From positions 49,908,516 to 49,972,515 of the forward strand of contig CM051033.1 in NCBI GenBank assembly GCA_027627225.1: 64,000 bases of DNA, given 5' to 3'. Origin of the DNA: Congeria kusceri. Its lineage: Eukaryota; Mollusca; Bivalvia; Myida; Dreissenidae. The translations under genes were made by a program, and so were the position numbers. Below are positions 1 through 11,980 of the stretch, piece by piece; within the stretch, counting starts at the first letter, position 1; every line of letters starts with the position of its first letter. The notes beneath the pieces were generated by a model, which had not been told where the DNA came from, searched no databases, and saw only the letters and a program-made list of their open reading frames with translations.

Positions 1-999
1 CATGAGTCAGTCACGCCAGCTCAAGGTCACCTTCACACTTAGAGATTAAATATTCGAGCCTAGATTTCGTATCCGCTCCATATCTCCCATACCCTTTGAA
101 GGATCATGAAACTTGGCTCAAATGTTTAGGTCATTGAGACAATGTGCAGAAGGCATGAGTCAGTCACGCCGGCTCAAGGTCAAGGTCACACTTGTAGGTC
201 AAATATTCGAGCCTCCATTTCGTGTCCGCTCCATATCTCCTATTTCTTTTGAAGAATTTTCATGAAACTTGGCTCAAATGTTTAGGTCATTGAGACGATG
301 TGCGGAAGGCATGGGCCTTTTACGCCAGCTCAAGTTCAAGTTCACTCTTGAAGGTTAAATTTCTGAGCCTTCATTTTCGTGCCCGTTTTTTGTGTCAGCT
401 CCATATACCCTTAACCCTTTGAAGGATTTTCATGAAACTTGGCTCAAATGTTTTGCTCATTGAGCCCATGTGCAGAAGTCATAAGCCAGTCACGCCAACT
501 CAAGGTCAAGGTCACACTTGAAGGTTGAATGTTTGAGCCTGTATTTTCATGTCCGTTCTATATCTCCTGTGCCCTTTAAAGGATTTTCATGAAACTTGCC
601 TCAAATGTTTATCACATTGAGGCAATGTGCAGAAGGCATGAGGCAGTCAAACACCTTAAGGTCAAGGTCACACTTGAAGGTCAAGTGCTTGAGCCTCCAT
701 TTTTTTTGTCTGCTCCATATCTCCTATGCCCTTTGAAGGATTTTTATGAAACTTTGTTCAAATGTTTATCACATTGAGGCAATGTGCAGAAGGCCTGGGA
801 CAGTCTTGCCACCTCAAGGTCAAGGTCACACTTAAAGGTCAAATGTATGAGCCTCCATTTTCGTGTCAGCTCCATATCTCCTATGCCCTTTAAAGAATTT
901 TCATGAGACTGATTAAGGTAAGTGTGATACTTCAAAGTCACCTGTAAAATGTAATGAATGATCACGGCGGGGGATATAGCTGTCCTTTGGACTGCCTTG
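1..999 (+). mobile_element. HINE-like element, 3' part with ~155-bp tandem core (truncated by window edge)
   Basis: Six or so diverged copies of a unit of about 155 bp follow each other. Each contains CTCAAGGTCAAGGTCAC, a GAGCCTCCATTT block, CCATATCTCCTATGCCC and CATGAAACTTGGCTCAAATG. The array closes with GGATCACGGCGG and then GACTGCCTTG-like sequence at about 980-999, the same ending as the complete copy at 37904-39290. The 5' end lies outside the window. Open frames here only translate the repeat. Confidence 0.7.
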
Positions 1000-1983
1000 T
1001 TATTATTTTTATGTGAGTAGCAATACAAATAACTGTGTGTGTATACATATATAGCAGTAGGTTTGTTTCAGGACATCGAAATTGTACCAGTAAAAAATCT
1101 CCCCATATAACGTGTACCATATTGGATATTGCTACATTGTAAATCATGTTCTCATCAAATATATTATTTTCCTTCATTTTACTTGTGTATTACCTCACCT
1201 ACATGTAGTTTATGAATCGAGTTGTTTTGTTGTTTGATGTCCAATCTTGTTTCAAATTTCTATACTACTTTTTTGCTCAGCAAACAGTCTGATTCATTTA
1301 ACATTTTGAAAAATGAACACATTTGTTCAGCGTTTAAGCTTTAAAACTGACATTTCCTTATAAGTCATTACAAAAACTGTACCAAACATACAGCATAGAT
1401 GAATTTATATAAAATAGATATTAAGTCATATTAGAAACACATAGACCATACATAATGTGATTTTATGATTTTGCCCCTTATACAACAAAGCTATATCTAG
1501 ATGTGCATGCTTGTTTTGACGTTACCTGCATGTACGCAATCGTCACTTTTAGCTAGTTGCTAATCATAACTCATTAATTTTATTTGGTAATTAACATTTA
1601 AAATGGTAGTGTGACTATTGTCCCTAATTCAAACTAAGGGAGTAATCCAGTGAAACACATTATCTTGTGTAACAGACTTGCCAAACTTGTTACCAGTCTT
1701 AACTATTTTTGCCTTGCTATTGCATATGAAGTATAATTTTATTTGATTTGTCCATATCAATATGCAATACGACTAATGCATTCATTGTACATAGATGGGT
1801 TTGTAATAATAATCATAATATATTATATATTATTGTCTTATACTGTACCGTGTATGTTCCCAGTATAGTAAATTATACGTTGACAATGAATATTGCTGTA
1901 ATGAATTGTATTTTTCGTTAATAAAATAAAATAATTAAATTTCATAGTAAAGTTGTGTGTTGTATCTTTTTGTGTGCATTTTT
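1000..1983. other. AT-rich stretch, no gene seen
   Basis: Low-GC DNA between two repeat elements. I see no conserved reading frame, RNA gene or clear repeat structure. Confidence 0.5.
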
Positions 1984-3537
1984 AGCTCACCTTAGCACAA
2001 AGTGCTCATGGTGAGCTTTTGTGATTGTCCGTCGTCCGTCCGTGTGTCTGTGCGTCCGTCGTCAACTTTTCATTCAAACGACATCTCCTAAACCACTTGG
2101 CAGATTTTTACCAAACTTCACAGGAATGATCATTGGGTGACCCTCTTTCAAAGTTGTTCAAATCGTTACGGTCTGCTGCATATATAGGTCACCAGAGCTA
2201 AAAATAGATTTTAAAGGTGTAAACTTGAACAATCTTCTGCTTTGAAACCGCAAAGCCCAGAGGTTTCATATTTGGTTTGTAACATCCTTTATTGGTCCTT
2301 TACAAAGTTTGTTCAAATTATGCCCCTGGGGTCAAAACGGGACACTCCCCGGGGGTCACATGGTTTATATACAATATATAGCAAAATGACCTTAAAAATC
2401 TTCTCCTCTGAAACCACAAGGCCGAGAGGTTTCATATTTGTAATGTAACATCCTGTAGTGGTCCTCTAGAAAGATTGTTCAAATTATGCCCCCTGGGGTA
2501 AAAGGTGGCCACGCCTTAGGGGTCACATGGTTTATATAGGCTTAAATAGCAAAATGTCATTAAAAATCTTCTCTGAAACCGCAAGGCCAGAGGTTTCATA
2601 TTTGTTATGTAACATCCTATAGTGGTCCTCTACAAAAATTGTGCAATTTATGCCCCTAGGGTCAAAACTGGCCACGCCCCGGGGGTCACATGATTTATAT
2701 ACACTTAAATAGTAAAACGACTTTAAAAATCTTCTCCTCAGAAACCGCAAGGCCCAGACGTTTCTTATTTGGTATGTAACATCATATAGTGATCCTCTAC
2801 AAAGATTGTTCAAATTATGCCCCTGGGGTCAAAACTGGCCATGCCCCAGGGGTCACATGGTTTATATAAATTTACATAGCAAAATGTCTTTAAAAATCTC
2901 TTGAAACCGCAAGGCCCAGAGGTTTCGTATTTGTTACGTAACATCCTATAGTGGTCCTCTACAAAGATTGTTAAAATTATGCCCCATGGGTCAAAACTGA
3001 CCACACCCTAGGGGTCACATGGTTTAAAGAAACTTGTATAGCAAAATGACTTTAAAATTCTTCTCCTCTGAAACCACAAGGCCTAGAGGTTTCATATTTG
3101 GTATGTATATGTGGTCCTCGACAAATATTGTTCAAATTATGCCCCTGGAGTCAAAACTGGTCACGCCCTAGGGGTCACATGGTTTATATAGACTTAAATA
3201 GCAAAATGACTTTAAAAATCCTCTCCTCTGAAACAGCAAGGCGCACAACTTTCCTATATGTAGTAAGTAACTTTGCATAGTGGTCCTGTCCAAAGATTGT
3301 TCAAATTATGCCCCTGGGGTCAAATTTGGCCACACCCCAAGGGGTCACATGGTTTATATAGACTTAAATAGCAGAATGACTTTAAAAATCTTTACCTGGA
3401 GCCGCAAGGCCCGGAGGTTTGTTCAAGATTGTTCAAATCATGCCCCTGGGTTAAAAATAAGCCACACCTTGGGATGCAAATTTCAATTGGGTTACAAGGT
3501 CTCAGGTGAGCGGCCTAGGGCCTTCAGGGCCCTCTTG
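1984..3537 (+). mobile_element. HINE/Helentron-like non-autonomous element A (~164-bp core units)
   Basis: The 5' end, after a T run, is a hairpin at 1984-2017 (AGCTCACC pairs with GGTGAGCT). A GTCCGTCCGTC-type microsatellite follows. The core is a tandem array with the landmark GTGGTCCTC at 2458, 2622, 2951, 3111 and 3280 (GTGATCCTC at 2789), giving steps of 160-169 bp. The 3' end carries CTCAGGTGAGC, the inverted partner of the 5' GCTCACCT(T/G)AG, then a GGGCC hairpin and CTCTTG before a T run. Short subterminal inverted repeats, a tandem core and a 3' stem-loop are the known plan of Helentron-associated HINE elements, including bivalve pearl elements. The class assignment is inferred from structure; no transposase is encoded. 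Confidence 0.7.
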
Positions 3538-3932
3538 TTTTTTTTAATTGCCACTTCAATGTAGCTTGTTGTTTATATTTTGTGCCTGTGAAATATTGTG
3601 TTGGAGGGTATGTGTTGATTGAAGGTACCACTGTATGGAAGTTTAAAGGCACTTTATGTGATATGTAAGCAAAGTATTTTGCTTGCGGTCCACAAAAGTC
3701 ATACATATATTCTATTAATTCTTGTATTTAGCTTCAAGATCTATCAATTATCCGCTAAAAGAACAGCAACACATCACCGCATCCTCACCTTTGTCTTTAT
3801 ATACATATGTGTACTTACGAACTTAAGTGTCTTTGTCAATATCTATTTATACACGTTTTACTTTCATTTTCTAAATACATGTAGGTCAATCGATAGAATT
3901 CGCTTTTAAAACTGTTCTAGATTTATAAACAC
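3538..3932. other. Intergenic, nothing recognised
   Basis: AT-rich sequence between two mobile elements. A frame from 3619 to 3909 has no recognisable domain and is not supported as a gene. Confidence 0.4.
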
Positions 3933-4255
3933 ATCTGGCCCTGTGTTCACAAAACACGTTGAGCCTGATTTTCAGGTTCAGTATGAACTTGGGCCAGATA
4001 TTTCAGCATTTTCAGTCTCGACAATTGCATTCACTAAAATCTGGATCAAATTTATTATACATGATTATGAACTCCTTTCAGCATACATGTTCTATCTGAT
4101 ATGAAGATTTTAATCAAAACGTAGCAAACAATGATGTTTATTTAACCGAGAAGAAAAGTGATTTGGAAAATGATACTTTTTAGATTCGGCTCAGTTGGGC
4201 TGAAAGAGATTGATCTTGATCCTTAAGTAAATCCTTTGTGAATAAGGGGCCAGAT
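3933..4255 (+). mobile_element. ~323-bp MITE, copy 1
   Basis: Imperfect terminal inverted repeats: ATCTGGCCCTGTGTTCACAA at the left, and the right end read in reverse begins ATCTGGCCCCTTATTCACAA. The interior matches a second copy at 10644-10994 over long stretches, for example CATGATTATGAACT and GATATGAAGATTTTAATCAAAA. No coding capacity. I see no clear target duplication, so the superfamily is unassigned. Confidence 0.65.
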
Positions 4256-4842
4256 CCGTTATTTCCTGTAACAGCAAAGAGTTGAACATTTTTAGTGTTC
4301 ACCTTTGATCGATCGTGCTCACTGACGAGCAGTATTCAGATTCATTTCATAACTATGTGGTCACAGTATATTTAGGCGATTTAAATTGTGTTTTAAATGA
4401 AACACTTAAAAATTCCATATAAGTAAAATTTGGACAGTTTGAAATTCCGTTTTGTTTGACACTCGTAGATTAAAATATACATATTTATATAGGTATTGAG
4501 CAAACCGATATGTTTATCATGCATATCGACTTTGTTATTATAATAAAAGTGACATGGATAATTGCACAACAATTACGTTATGTGGAAGAATGCGCAACAG
4601 ATCGCCGTATTTGTGAAGGATTTTATGTCAAATAAAGCGTGCAAGTTCCCTTTACGCTAGGTTGTAGAAAGAGCCATGTATCTAGATTTTGAGATCGCGA
4701 TATATGCATGTAAACAGAGATATATTAAGGGCCTAGTTTAATCCTTTATTTGACCCCCCCCCCCCCCCCTAAAAAATAATAATCTGTGGTATTGTACCCC
4801 TGTGGACTGGCACAGTGTGGCGACCTTTATCAGCTGAGATTA
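4256..4842. other. Intergenic with poly-C tract
   Basis: AT-rich non-coding DNA. A run of C bases lies near 4756-4773, followed by AT-rich sequence. No gene seen. Confidence 0.4.
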
Positions 4843-5600
4843 ATACACTACACCAAAACCCCACTACGCCCACTTCGATTTTACGACCACCCCGCTAAAG
4901 CGGACACTTTTTAACAGACCCGATTGTTTCCCTATATATTTCAATGGTCGCAAACCCCGATTATACGGGCACCCCGCTATTCCGTATAACGACCACTAAT
5001 CCCAGACCAAATGTACCAAATAATGCTGAAAATAACCCCGTTATTGCGATCAGTGTCATTTGGTCGTTGACACTTAACATCATAAATTAACAACATATGC
5101 TGTGGAGATAACACAATGCTTTGCGCTTTAAAAGGAGCGTGTGAAAAACAATGTTACAAATGTTTTGATAAGGGATTAGCACATCGACTGTGTATCAGAT
5201 TACGTTAATTGACACTAGCTGACAGTTAGTGGGTAGCACTGATATACTCATACCGTCATGTTGTACTAATTATGTATCATTTGCTATAAACATGTATATG
5301 TTTAATGCAATAAACTTGAAAGAATAAATGCTGAACCTTAAATGGGCTTAGTTAATCAAGTTTTTTATTTATTCTCCTACTTAAGTTACATAATCTCTAT
5401 TCAATAAAACATTATTGAAAACAAATTGGAATTTTCGTTATCTATTGATTATTCATTATGTTTATAAAAAAACTTGAAATTACACAGAAGTATGAATGTA
5501 CTGACTCGGTGATCTGCCGGACCTCGATAATACGACCACCCCGCTATTAAGACCACTTTTATTAAGACCCAAAAGCGGTCGAATAAAACCCCGCTAATTC
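4843..5600. repeat. Degenerate repeat with CGACCACCCCGCTA blocks
   Basis: The block TACGACCACCCCGCTA appears near 4880 and again near 5530. Related forms lie near 4970-5000, and all are in the same orientation. The style (CTCGATAATACGACC) resembles pogo/Tigger-like inverted repeat ends, but no opposing end was found, so this may be a decayed element or a short diverged tandem repeat. Confidence 0.35.
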
Positions 5601-5801
5601 ACCATTTCTCAGTCAGCTGAGAGAACATATTGCAGATAATGATAAGAGATTTTATGTTGGAGCAATACACACTCAGTGAAATACCCCTATGGAGAGGCCA
5701 GATATTCTTTGAACTAGGCCTTTGACAAACATTTTCATTGATAGATCATTGATGTGAAGATTAAGTGCATCCATAAACATGCACGCGTGTGTACATTTAT
5801 A

Positions 5802-7248
5802 AGCTCACCTGAGCACGAAGTACGGTGAGCTACTGGTATAGGGGACTTCCGGCGCCTTCCGTCGTCAAGGTGCCGTCAACAATTTGGACCGTTATCGCGA
5901 TAAAGACTACTTTTTTTTATTCAATCTTGACCAAAATTACACAGTTTGTGTATGACCATAAAATCTTGGACGAATTCGACATTGGGCCCAAACGGACCAG
6001 GAACACCAGAGTTATTGCCCCTTTTTCATGCAAAAAAAGTGCAAAAGTGCCATTTTCCAACGTATAGACTTTATTTTCCATCCAATCTTAACTTTCACAG
6101 TTTGTATATGATCATCAGACGTCAAAAATGGGCCAGATCGTATTTCGAACACCAGAGCTATTGCCCTTTGTTTATTAAAAAATATACAAAATGGACATTA
6201 TTCAGGATAGAGAGAGACATTTTTCATCCAATCTTCACCAATCTTGCACAGTTTGTCTATTACCATGAGATTACATTGGAAGTCGAATATAAGCAAGATC
6301 GGACCAGAAACACCAGAGTTATTGCCCTTCGTAAGTGGAAAAAATATGCAAAAAAGAACATTATACAGGATAGAGACTTCAGTTTTCATCAAATCTTTAC
6401 CAATCTTGAACAGTTTGTCTATGACCATAAGATTAAAGGTGAAGTCGAATATAAGCAAGATTGGACCAGAAACACCAGAGTTATTGCCCTTTGTTTGTGA
6501 AAAAAATATGCAAAAATGGACATTATTCAGGATAGAGACTTCATTTTTCATCCAATCTTCACCAATCGTGTACAGTTTGTCTATGAACGTAAGACTACAG
6601 GTGAAGTAGAATATAAGCATGTTCGGGCCAGAAACACCAGAGTTATTGCCCCTTGTGTTTGGAAAAACACATCAACAAGCTATCAATGATTGGCTTGCAC
6701 ATGCGATTTTTGATTCAATGTTGACCAAACTTACACAGTTTGCGCATGACCATAAAAATTGATAGATAAAATTTGATTTCCAACAGTTGCAAGACTTTCA
6801 TGCAGTTATTTGTACATGCAACTTTGATGTCTTCAGAGCCTGCATTAACATCATTTATCATCATTGGACAGAAAATTATCAAAGAAAAAGCACAACTTTA
6901 CCTTATAGCACAGCCATCGCAATTATCGCATTGCAACTAGTTTTCCAAAACTGTTTGCGAAAAAGACATCAAAATCTACTGTTTGTGCATTTTCCAGAAT
7001 AATGAAAAAGGGTCAGGTAAGAATATCGAGAAAAATGATTTGAGGACCATTAGCAAAAAAAAACGCACATCCACTACCTAACTCATACTTTAGTTAGCCC
7101 ATTGCACTTACCGATGTTATAAATAAAAATTGATCCTACCCCCACTGTGTATTTTTCAGATACCTTAATTTTCAAACCTGTCAGAACAGTATGGTCTTCA
7201 TCTGTACCAGTTCTCAGGTGAGCGCTTTGGGCCATCATGGCCCTCTTG
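5802..7248 (+). mobile_element. HINE/Helentron-like element B (~162-bp core units)
   Basis: The 5' hairpin at 5802-5831 opens AGCTCACCTGAGCAC and closes GGTGAGCT, very like element A. The core has the landmark GGACCAGAAACACCAGAG at 6301 and 6463 and a variant at 6625, an exact 162-bp step. The 3' end has CTCAGGTGAGC, the inverse of the 5' GCTCACCTGAG, then a perfect 7-bp stem GGGCCAT/ATGGCCC and CTCTTG. Elements A and B share ends but not core sequence. Overlapping frames on both strands here are translations of the repeat units. Confidence 0.75.
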
Positions 7249-8093
7249 TTTTGGCTATATACTGCAAACATTATTATGGTATATGCCTTCATGATATTAA
7301 AATTCATGCAGGAAAATTATGAAACTCCAGAGACATCATCAGGAGAGAAACCATTGTTATCATCCGCTGGTCCTTTATTTGAGGCAACTGACCAATTGCC
7401 TATACAATATGGGACAATACATACAACACAGCACAAAACATAACAAGAAATGTCTTTTAAAAAGACAATCGGCGTTGCAATTAATATTGAGATGTCATTT
7501 TTACCCGAAACATAATACAATAGGGACAAGATGATCGGTTTCGTGACGTCTCGGACCCCAGCTTGTTTGGTCCCAACTAAGGAGACTTCTCGGACTGCAG
7601 ATTTTTCGAACACCATAAGAAAACTTGTCGGCGGACCTAAAATTAATTTGAGATAAACTCAAACATTATTAATATGTGTACCATGAATAAACCGATCATA
7701 CCTTCCATGTTTTCACCGGTGATAAATGAATAACGTAAATGCTTGTAATTTACGTTACTATAATTGTTACATGAATTTGTCATGCAAATTTAACAAATTA
7801 GCATTGTCCGAAAACGATTGCGGGAATGAATGAAAATTGTTATATATCAGACGTGTGTACATAGTTATGTTAAATAATATTCAATACGTATCATTCGTTT
7901 TGCAAATAGTTTATTCATGCTACGCAAATGAAGTAAAAGTAACTTGAACAACATTTCAACGTATTACGAGACTTGATTCACCACATTTTATTTATAGAAA
8001 GATGTTAAATATTTTTAGAGATTGTAATAAAAGGCAACCGCAATTCAAATATAAAATAACATGCACAGTAAGCTTATAAATATAAATTCCCCA
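7249..8093. other. Intergenic region 3' of the first GH31 gene
   Basis: AT-rich. No additional gene seen. Short frames around 7320-7620 overlap on both strands and show no known domain. Confidence 0.4.
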
Positions 8094-8099
8094 TTTATT
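8094..8099 (-). promoter_or_regulatory. Candidate polyadenylation signal of the first GH31 gene
   Basis: AATAAA on the minus strand, about 230 bp past the stop codon at 8330. The position is reasonable for a 3' UTR, but the hexamer is common in AT-rich DNA. Confidence 0.35.
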
Positions 8100-8329
8100 G
8101 AAATTCTCGGGTTTATGATTCTCCCACCTCCGGACGCTAATTCATGAATGTATATAGGCACAGCTATACCGCGCGCTCTTTATAGAATGATGTAACCTTT
8201 CTCTTGAGTGTGTTGCAATTCTAATTAAATACTAGTAGTAATACAAGAGAATATTAATTCAATTGCATTAAAATTTAATTACTCAATGGTTTGATGTTAT
8301 CTTCATAACTTATTAGATTCATTAATTGA

Positions 8330-10435
8330 TCAGCTACCGAAATCTGGAAGGTTGGCAAGCGCATTTGAAAAATAGGCAAGTTGATCGATGTCGACCGGAT
8401 AGTCGCGCAACCAGATTGGGCCATCTATGGTTAAACTAGTATTCCTTAAATGATCTCTCCACAAACCCTTTGGCAGATAAATATCTCGTGACCTCGCTCC
8501 CTGTTCCACTATGGGAGCTACAAGATAGTCTATGCCTACAAGAAACTCGTCCTCGATTGTCAGGGCGTATTCGTCATTTGAATCTAGCCACCAAAGCGGG
8601 ACAATTATTGGATCCGCAGTATGAACTGCACCTTCAGCCTTTGTGATAAGCTCTGAGCCGATCTTCTCTCTCATTTCCGTAAATTTACGAACAATGTCCA
8701 TGATGGTATCGTTGTATATCCACGGGACTATTGAATACTGCATTCCGGGCAGGAATGTATTCAGTTGTGTCCAGCGTACGAATAGTTCCGGATCGGGGTG
8801 GTCGTTGTACGCGTTGCCGCCTATCATGTCGGGTAATACAAACGGGTATCCCAGCAACCCGTACGTGAGGACACACGGTATTAAAGACTTGAGCGCATTG
8901 TTGTGACCCCAGTTTGAATCCTTGTCCATTAGTCTAACGAAGATCGGGTACCGCTGGGTTCTGTAGCCAACTCGGACCTCTTGGTGGAATGTTGGATCGG
9001 CTTCGGCCGCAAGCTGGACCCATTTGATCGGGTATGCGTCTGCGGGGTTCTTGGTCATGTTTGCTGCACTATAAATATGCGGCATCCACGAAGTCTCTCC
9101 TGCGTCAAACTTGAAGGAACTGATGTTGTACTTCGTCTGCAGGTTGCGAAGCTTGCTGAGGTACCACTGGGCGGCCGAGTGGTTTGACACGTCTAATATT
9201 CCCGCCATTAGACCGTCCCACCATGGGGTAATTGCAGGTACCGGACTGTCATATTGTCTCACCAGCATTGAATTCATTGCAGCTTCGTGAAATGCGTTGG
9301 AGTCAGCGTTAAAGAATGGGTGTACCCACAGCGTTACCCGAAATCCAAGATCATGTAAATCTCGGACCATTTTTGATGGGTCTTGGAATTTATCCTTATC
9401 GAAGTCCATGTCCCCGTACTTTCGAGTCCAGTCATCGTCGATTTCAAGTTGAGCATGTGAAAAATTATGCTTAAGAATTTCATTTGCAAACTCCATCACC
9501 GTGGTCTGATTTATGTCCTTCTTGTATTGTGCCCACGTTGACCAGATGGGATATTTAAACAAACGTTTATCTGGTATCCCCTGCGGTTTGTCTATAAAAG
9601 TGTGGGACATCTTCATATGCACGTCTCTTAAGTCGTCACCTTCACATATCTTGTATGTTAATGCCGGTAAATCAGAATCTATGTTAAAATACGGATATTT
9701 GTCGTACTTGGCCACAAAGCACATGAGACCTTGTTCTGGATGGTTGAGACTGTAATACAGTGGTACATCATGGTCAACGAATAACCCGACACCAGTGGAA
9801 GCCACAAAATAGCGCTCAATGACGCCGCCTATTTCACCAACGTACGAATCGTTCACGACATAAGCAGACAGCGGTCTGATGTTATTTTCGAAGGGCCAGT
9901 ACTGGAACTTGTCGGCATAGCCACCGTACCAGTGAGCAATAGAAGTGTTGAAGCAATGTTGCAGGACCTGGCTGCTGCATGCCAGAGCCTTGGCGGTAAC
10001 CTCGTAACATGTCAGGTCGGAACCACGTCTCGGGACAAAGTAAGCCGACGTATTCACAGTCAAACGAATACTGCCGCTCCACTCTATGCATATGTCGTAT
10101 TCTTTGAATTTGGAACCATTGCAAGGCTTTGGTTGTACATTCGTATCGGTCAGATCCGTCACTGAGGCAATGAGTTTTAAAGCTTTTGATATGGGATTTA
10201 CTACTCGCAGTGTATAGTTACTATCTATTTTAATATTCCCGGTCTCCAGTGGCCAGTCTATTTTGTTTGTCGACGGTGGTACTCCGTGGTCATCCCCGCC
10301 GCTGTTTAATTTGCCTGTTTGCCAGACTACCACCCCGATAGTGGCAACTAGCAACACAAGCATCACGAACACGAGGAGCAGCTCCACTCGTTTGTTAACC
10401 CCGCGTACTGGTTTTGCTGGTGTGTCTTCCTCCAT
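8330..10435 (-). CDS. MYORG-like type II membrane glycosidase, family GH31 (gene 1)
   Basis: An uninterrupted 701-residue frame. Residues 1-17 are short and basic, and about 18-40 form a hydrophobic signal anchor, so the catalytic part should face the ER/Golgi lumen or outside. About a dozen N-x-S/T sites support this. The GH31 barrel follows: EIDDDW at about 331, FKFDAGE with nucleophile candidate D444, GYRTQ at 491 and MDKDSNWG at 503-510, where D504 or D506 is the acid/base candidate. GGNAYN and the C-terminal beta-domain motif GARSRDIYLPKGLW follow. Length is close to human MYORG (714 aa), described as an alpha-galactosidase of the ER; the substrate here is inferred only. The start fits because the anchor directly follows and a splice-acceptor-like site lies about 20 bp upstream. 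A same-strand paralogue is at 13670-15871. Intact, no broken motifs. Confidence 0.93.
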   Translation of the reverse strand: MEEDTPAKPVRGVNKRVELLLVFVMLVLLVATIGVVVWQTGKLNSGGDDHGVPPSTNKIDWPLETGNIKIDSNYTLRVVNPISKALKLIASVTDLTDTNVQPKPCNGSKFKEYDICIEWSGSIRLTVNTSAYFVPRRGSDLTCYEVTAKALACSSQVLQHCFNTSIAHWYGGYADKFQYWPFENNIRPLSAYVVNDSYVGEIGGVIERYFVASTGVGLFVDHDVPLYYSLNHPEQGLMCFVAKYDKYPYFNIDSDLPALTYKICEGDDLRDVHMKMSHTFIDKPQGIPDKRLFKYPIWSTWAQYKKDINQTTVMEFANEILKHNFSHAQLEIDDDWTRKYGDMDFDKDKFQDPSKMVRDLHDLGFRVTLWVHPFFNADSNAFHEAAMNSMLVRQYDSPVPAITPWWDGLMAGILDVSNHSAAQWYLSKLRNLQTKYNISSFKFDAGETSWMPHIYSAANMTKNPADAYPIKWVQLAAEADPTFHQEVRVGYRTQRYPIFVRLMDKDSNWGHNNALKSLIPCVLTYGLLGYPFVLPDMIGGNAYNDHPDPELFVRWTQLNTFLPGMQYSIVPWIYNDTIMDIVRKFTEMREKIGSELITKAEGAVHTADPIIVPLWWLDSNDEYALTIEDEFLVGIDYLVAPIVEQGARSRDIYLPKGLWRDHLRNTSLTIDGPIWLRDYPVDIDQLAYFSNALANLPDFGS

Positions 10436-10455
10436 TGTTCAAGCCCGGTGAATGT

Positions 10456-10472
10456 CTGAAATAAATAATGAT
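10456..10472 (-). promoter_or_regulatory. Putative 3' splice site of a 5'-UTR intron, GH31 gene 1
   Basis: Minus-strand sequence TTATTTATTTCAG ends at 10456, about 20 bases before the ATG. The pyrimidine-rich tract plus CAG fits an acceptor, implying a non-coding upstream exon. This is inference from the motif only. Confidence 0.4.
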
Positions 10473-10643
10473 GATTCGACTTTATAAACTGTATTGTCAA
10501 CCAATGATACGAAATAAAGATTTATAATGCCAAATTTAATATACTCTGTACTGCTTTTAGATTTAAATTTTATTCGCAATTGGTCTCTGTCCTAAAATAA
10601 AGAACCAGATGATGTTAATACTGGTTTCTCACCTGCTGATATT

Positions 10644-10994
10644 CCTGGTCCCTTGTTCACAAAACAAGTTGAGCCTGATTTTCAGCTTTAAGATGAACTT
10701 GAGCCAGAAATTTTAGGATCAGGCATAACTATGGCGTTAACTAAAAATCTGGATCAATTTTAATTGTTGATCAAATATATATTATACATGATTATGAACT
10801 TCTCATAGCATACGTTTCTATTTGATATGAAGATTTTAATCAAAATGTAACAATAATGTTTGTTTATTTATCTAGAACAAAAGTTATTTCATAAATAAAA
10901 TATTTTTCAGATTCGGCTTAGTTGAGCTGGAAGATCAAGATCAGCTAAGATTGATATTGATCCTGCAGTTAATCCTTCGTAAACATGGGGCCTG
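10644..10994 (+). mobile_element. ~350-bp MITE, copy 2
   Basis: Same family and orientation as 3933-4255. It begins CCTGGTCCCTTGTTCAC and ends GGGGCCTGG, with a shared interior. It lies just upstream of GH31 gene 1, within its presumed promoter or first intron. Confidence 0.65.
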
Positions 10995-11274
10995 GGGCTC
11001 AATTCATCTTATATTTATGGTCATGTTTATATTATAAAATGAAACACACTTTTATCATACTGATTATGTAACAGCGTACCTCTTGGATGGGTATTCAGAA
11101 TAACAATTAATTGTATAAATAACATTTCTATTTTCGCCTTTACAAGGGCAGTTATATATAGGATCTGCTCGATTTTATTTGTTATGGACACTATTGAACC
11201 CCCAAAACGGTGTTTACTTTTATCTGTCAATATTAAGAACACTTTACATTTTTAACATATGGTTTACGTGCATT

Positions 11275-11475
11275 CAAGTCATTGCAATTGTATTCAAACG
11301 TTTAAAGATCGAATATAATCCTATATCTTTATAATGTGTTCTCTTCACACTCGCCTAAGATTAGACGGCGAATTCCAAGTCATTGCAATTGTATTCAAAC
11401 GTTTAAAGATCGAATATAATCCTATATCTTTATATGTGTTCTCTTCACACTCGCCTAAGATTAGACGGCGAATTC
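11275..11475. repeat. Near-perfect tandem duplication, 101 + 100 bp
   Basis: The unit beginning CAAGTCATTGCAATTG at 11275 is repeated at 11376. By eye the copies differ by a single-base deletion (TATAATGTG against TATATGTG). Near-identity indicates a recent duplication. It lies between the two GH31 genes. Confidence 0.9.
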
Positions 11476-11831
11476 CAAGTCAGTTGTCAGATTGCGTATA
11501 CCTATGAGCGCTTTCAGAAATGTTAAACAATGATCATCAAATAAAACATTAAAACGCATTCAGGTGAACTAATTCCATTATATTTTTTTTACAAGTGCTA
11601 TTATATGGTGCTATTTTGTATAAATTACATAAATAGCTAATCAAGTGATAACACAGTGCAGTGATTTGATATCGCAATCAGAGACTTAATTGAAAATAAC
11701 AAGCATATTATTGACATTTTTTTATTGGGTTGGTAATGTTAACAAACTTTGCCACAAATACTTATTATTTAAATGTTTGCTTACTTGCGCGATGTAAACA
11801 AAACATATACGATATCGAAAGATTGCAAATT

Positions 11832-11980
11832 ACATGAAAATGCATATTATTTCTTCATTGAAATGTTAATAAACAATATTTCTACTATCGTACGTAAAAT
11901 GTTCTCACATGAAAATGCATAAAATTTCTTCATTGAAATATTAATGAAAATATTTCTACTATCGTACGTAAAATGTTCTC
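11832..11980. repeat. Tandem duplication, ~75-bp unit
   Basis: The unit starting ACATGAAAATGCATA at 11832 is repeated at 11907. Both copies hold TTTCTACTATCGTACGTAAA, with a few differences between them. It is the second local duplication in the same intergenic interval. Confidence 0.85.

Noticed and set aside
5946..6620. Long overlapping frames on both strands (184, 140 and 121 codons)
   Set aside because: All follow the 162-bp HINE B units; no domain and no codon bias distinct from the antisense frame.
8643..10451. Plus-strand frames opposite GH31 gene 1 (and similar ones opposite gene 2, 13991-15845)
   Set aside because: Antisense shadows of the conserved GH31 frames, with no domain of their own.
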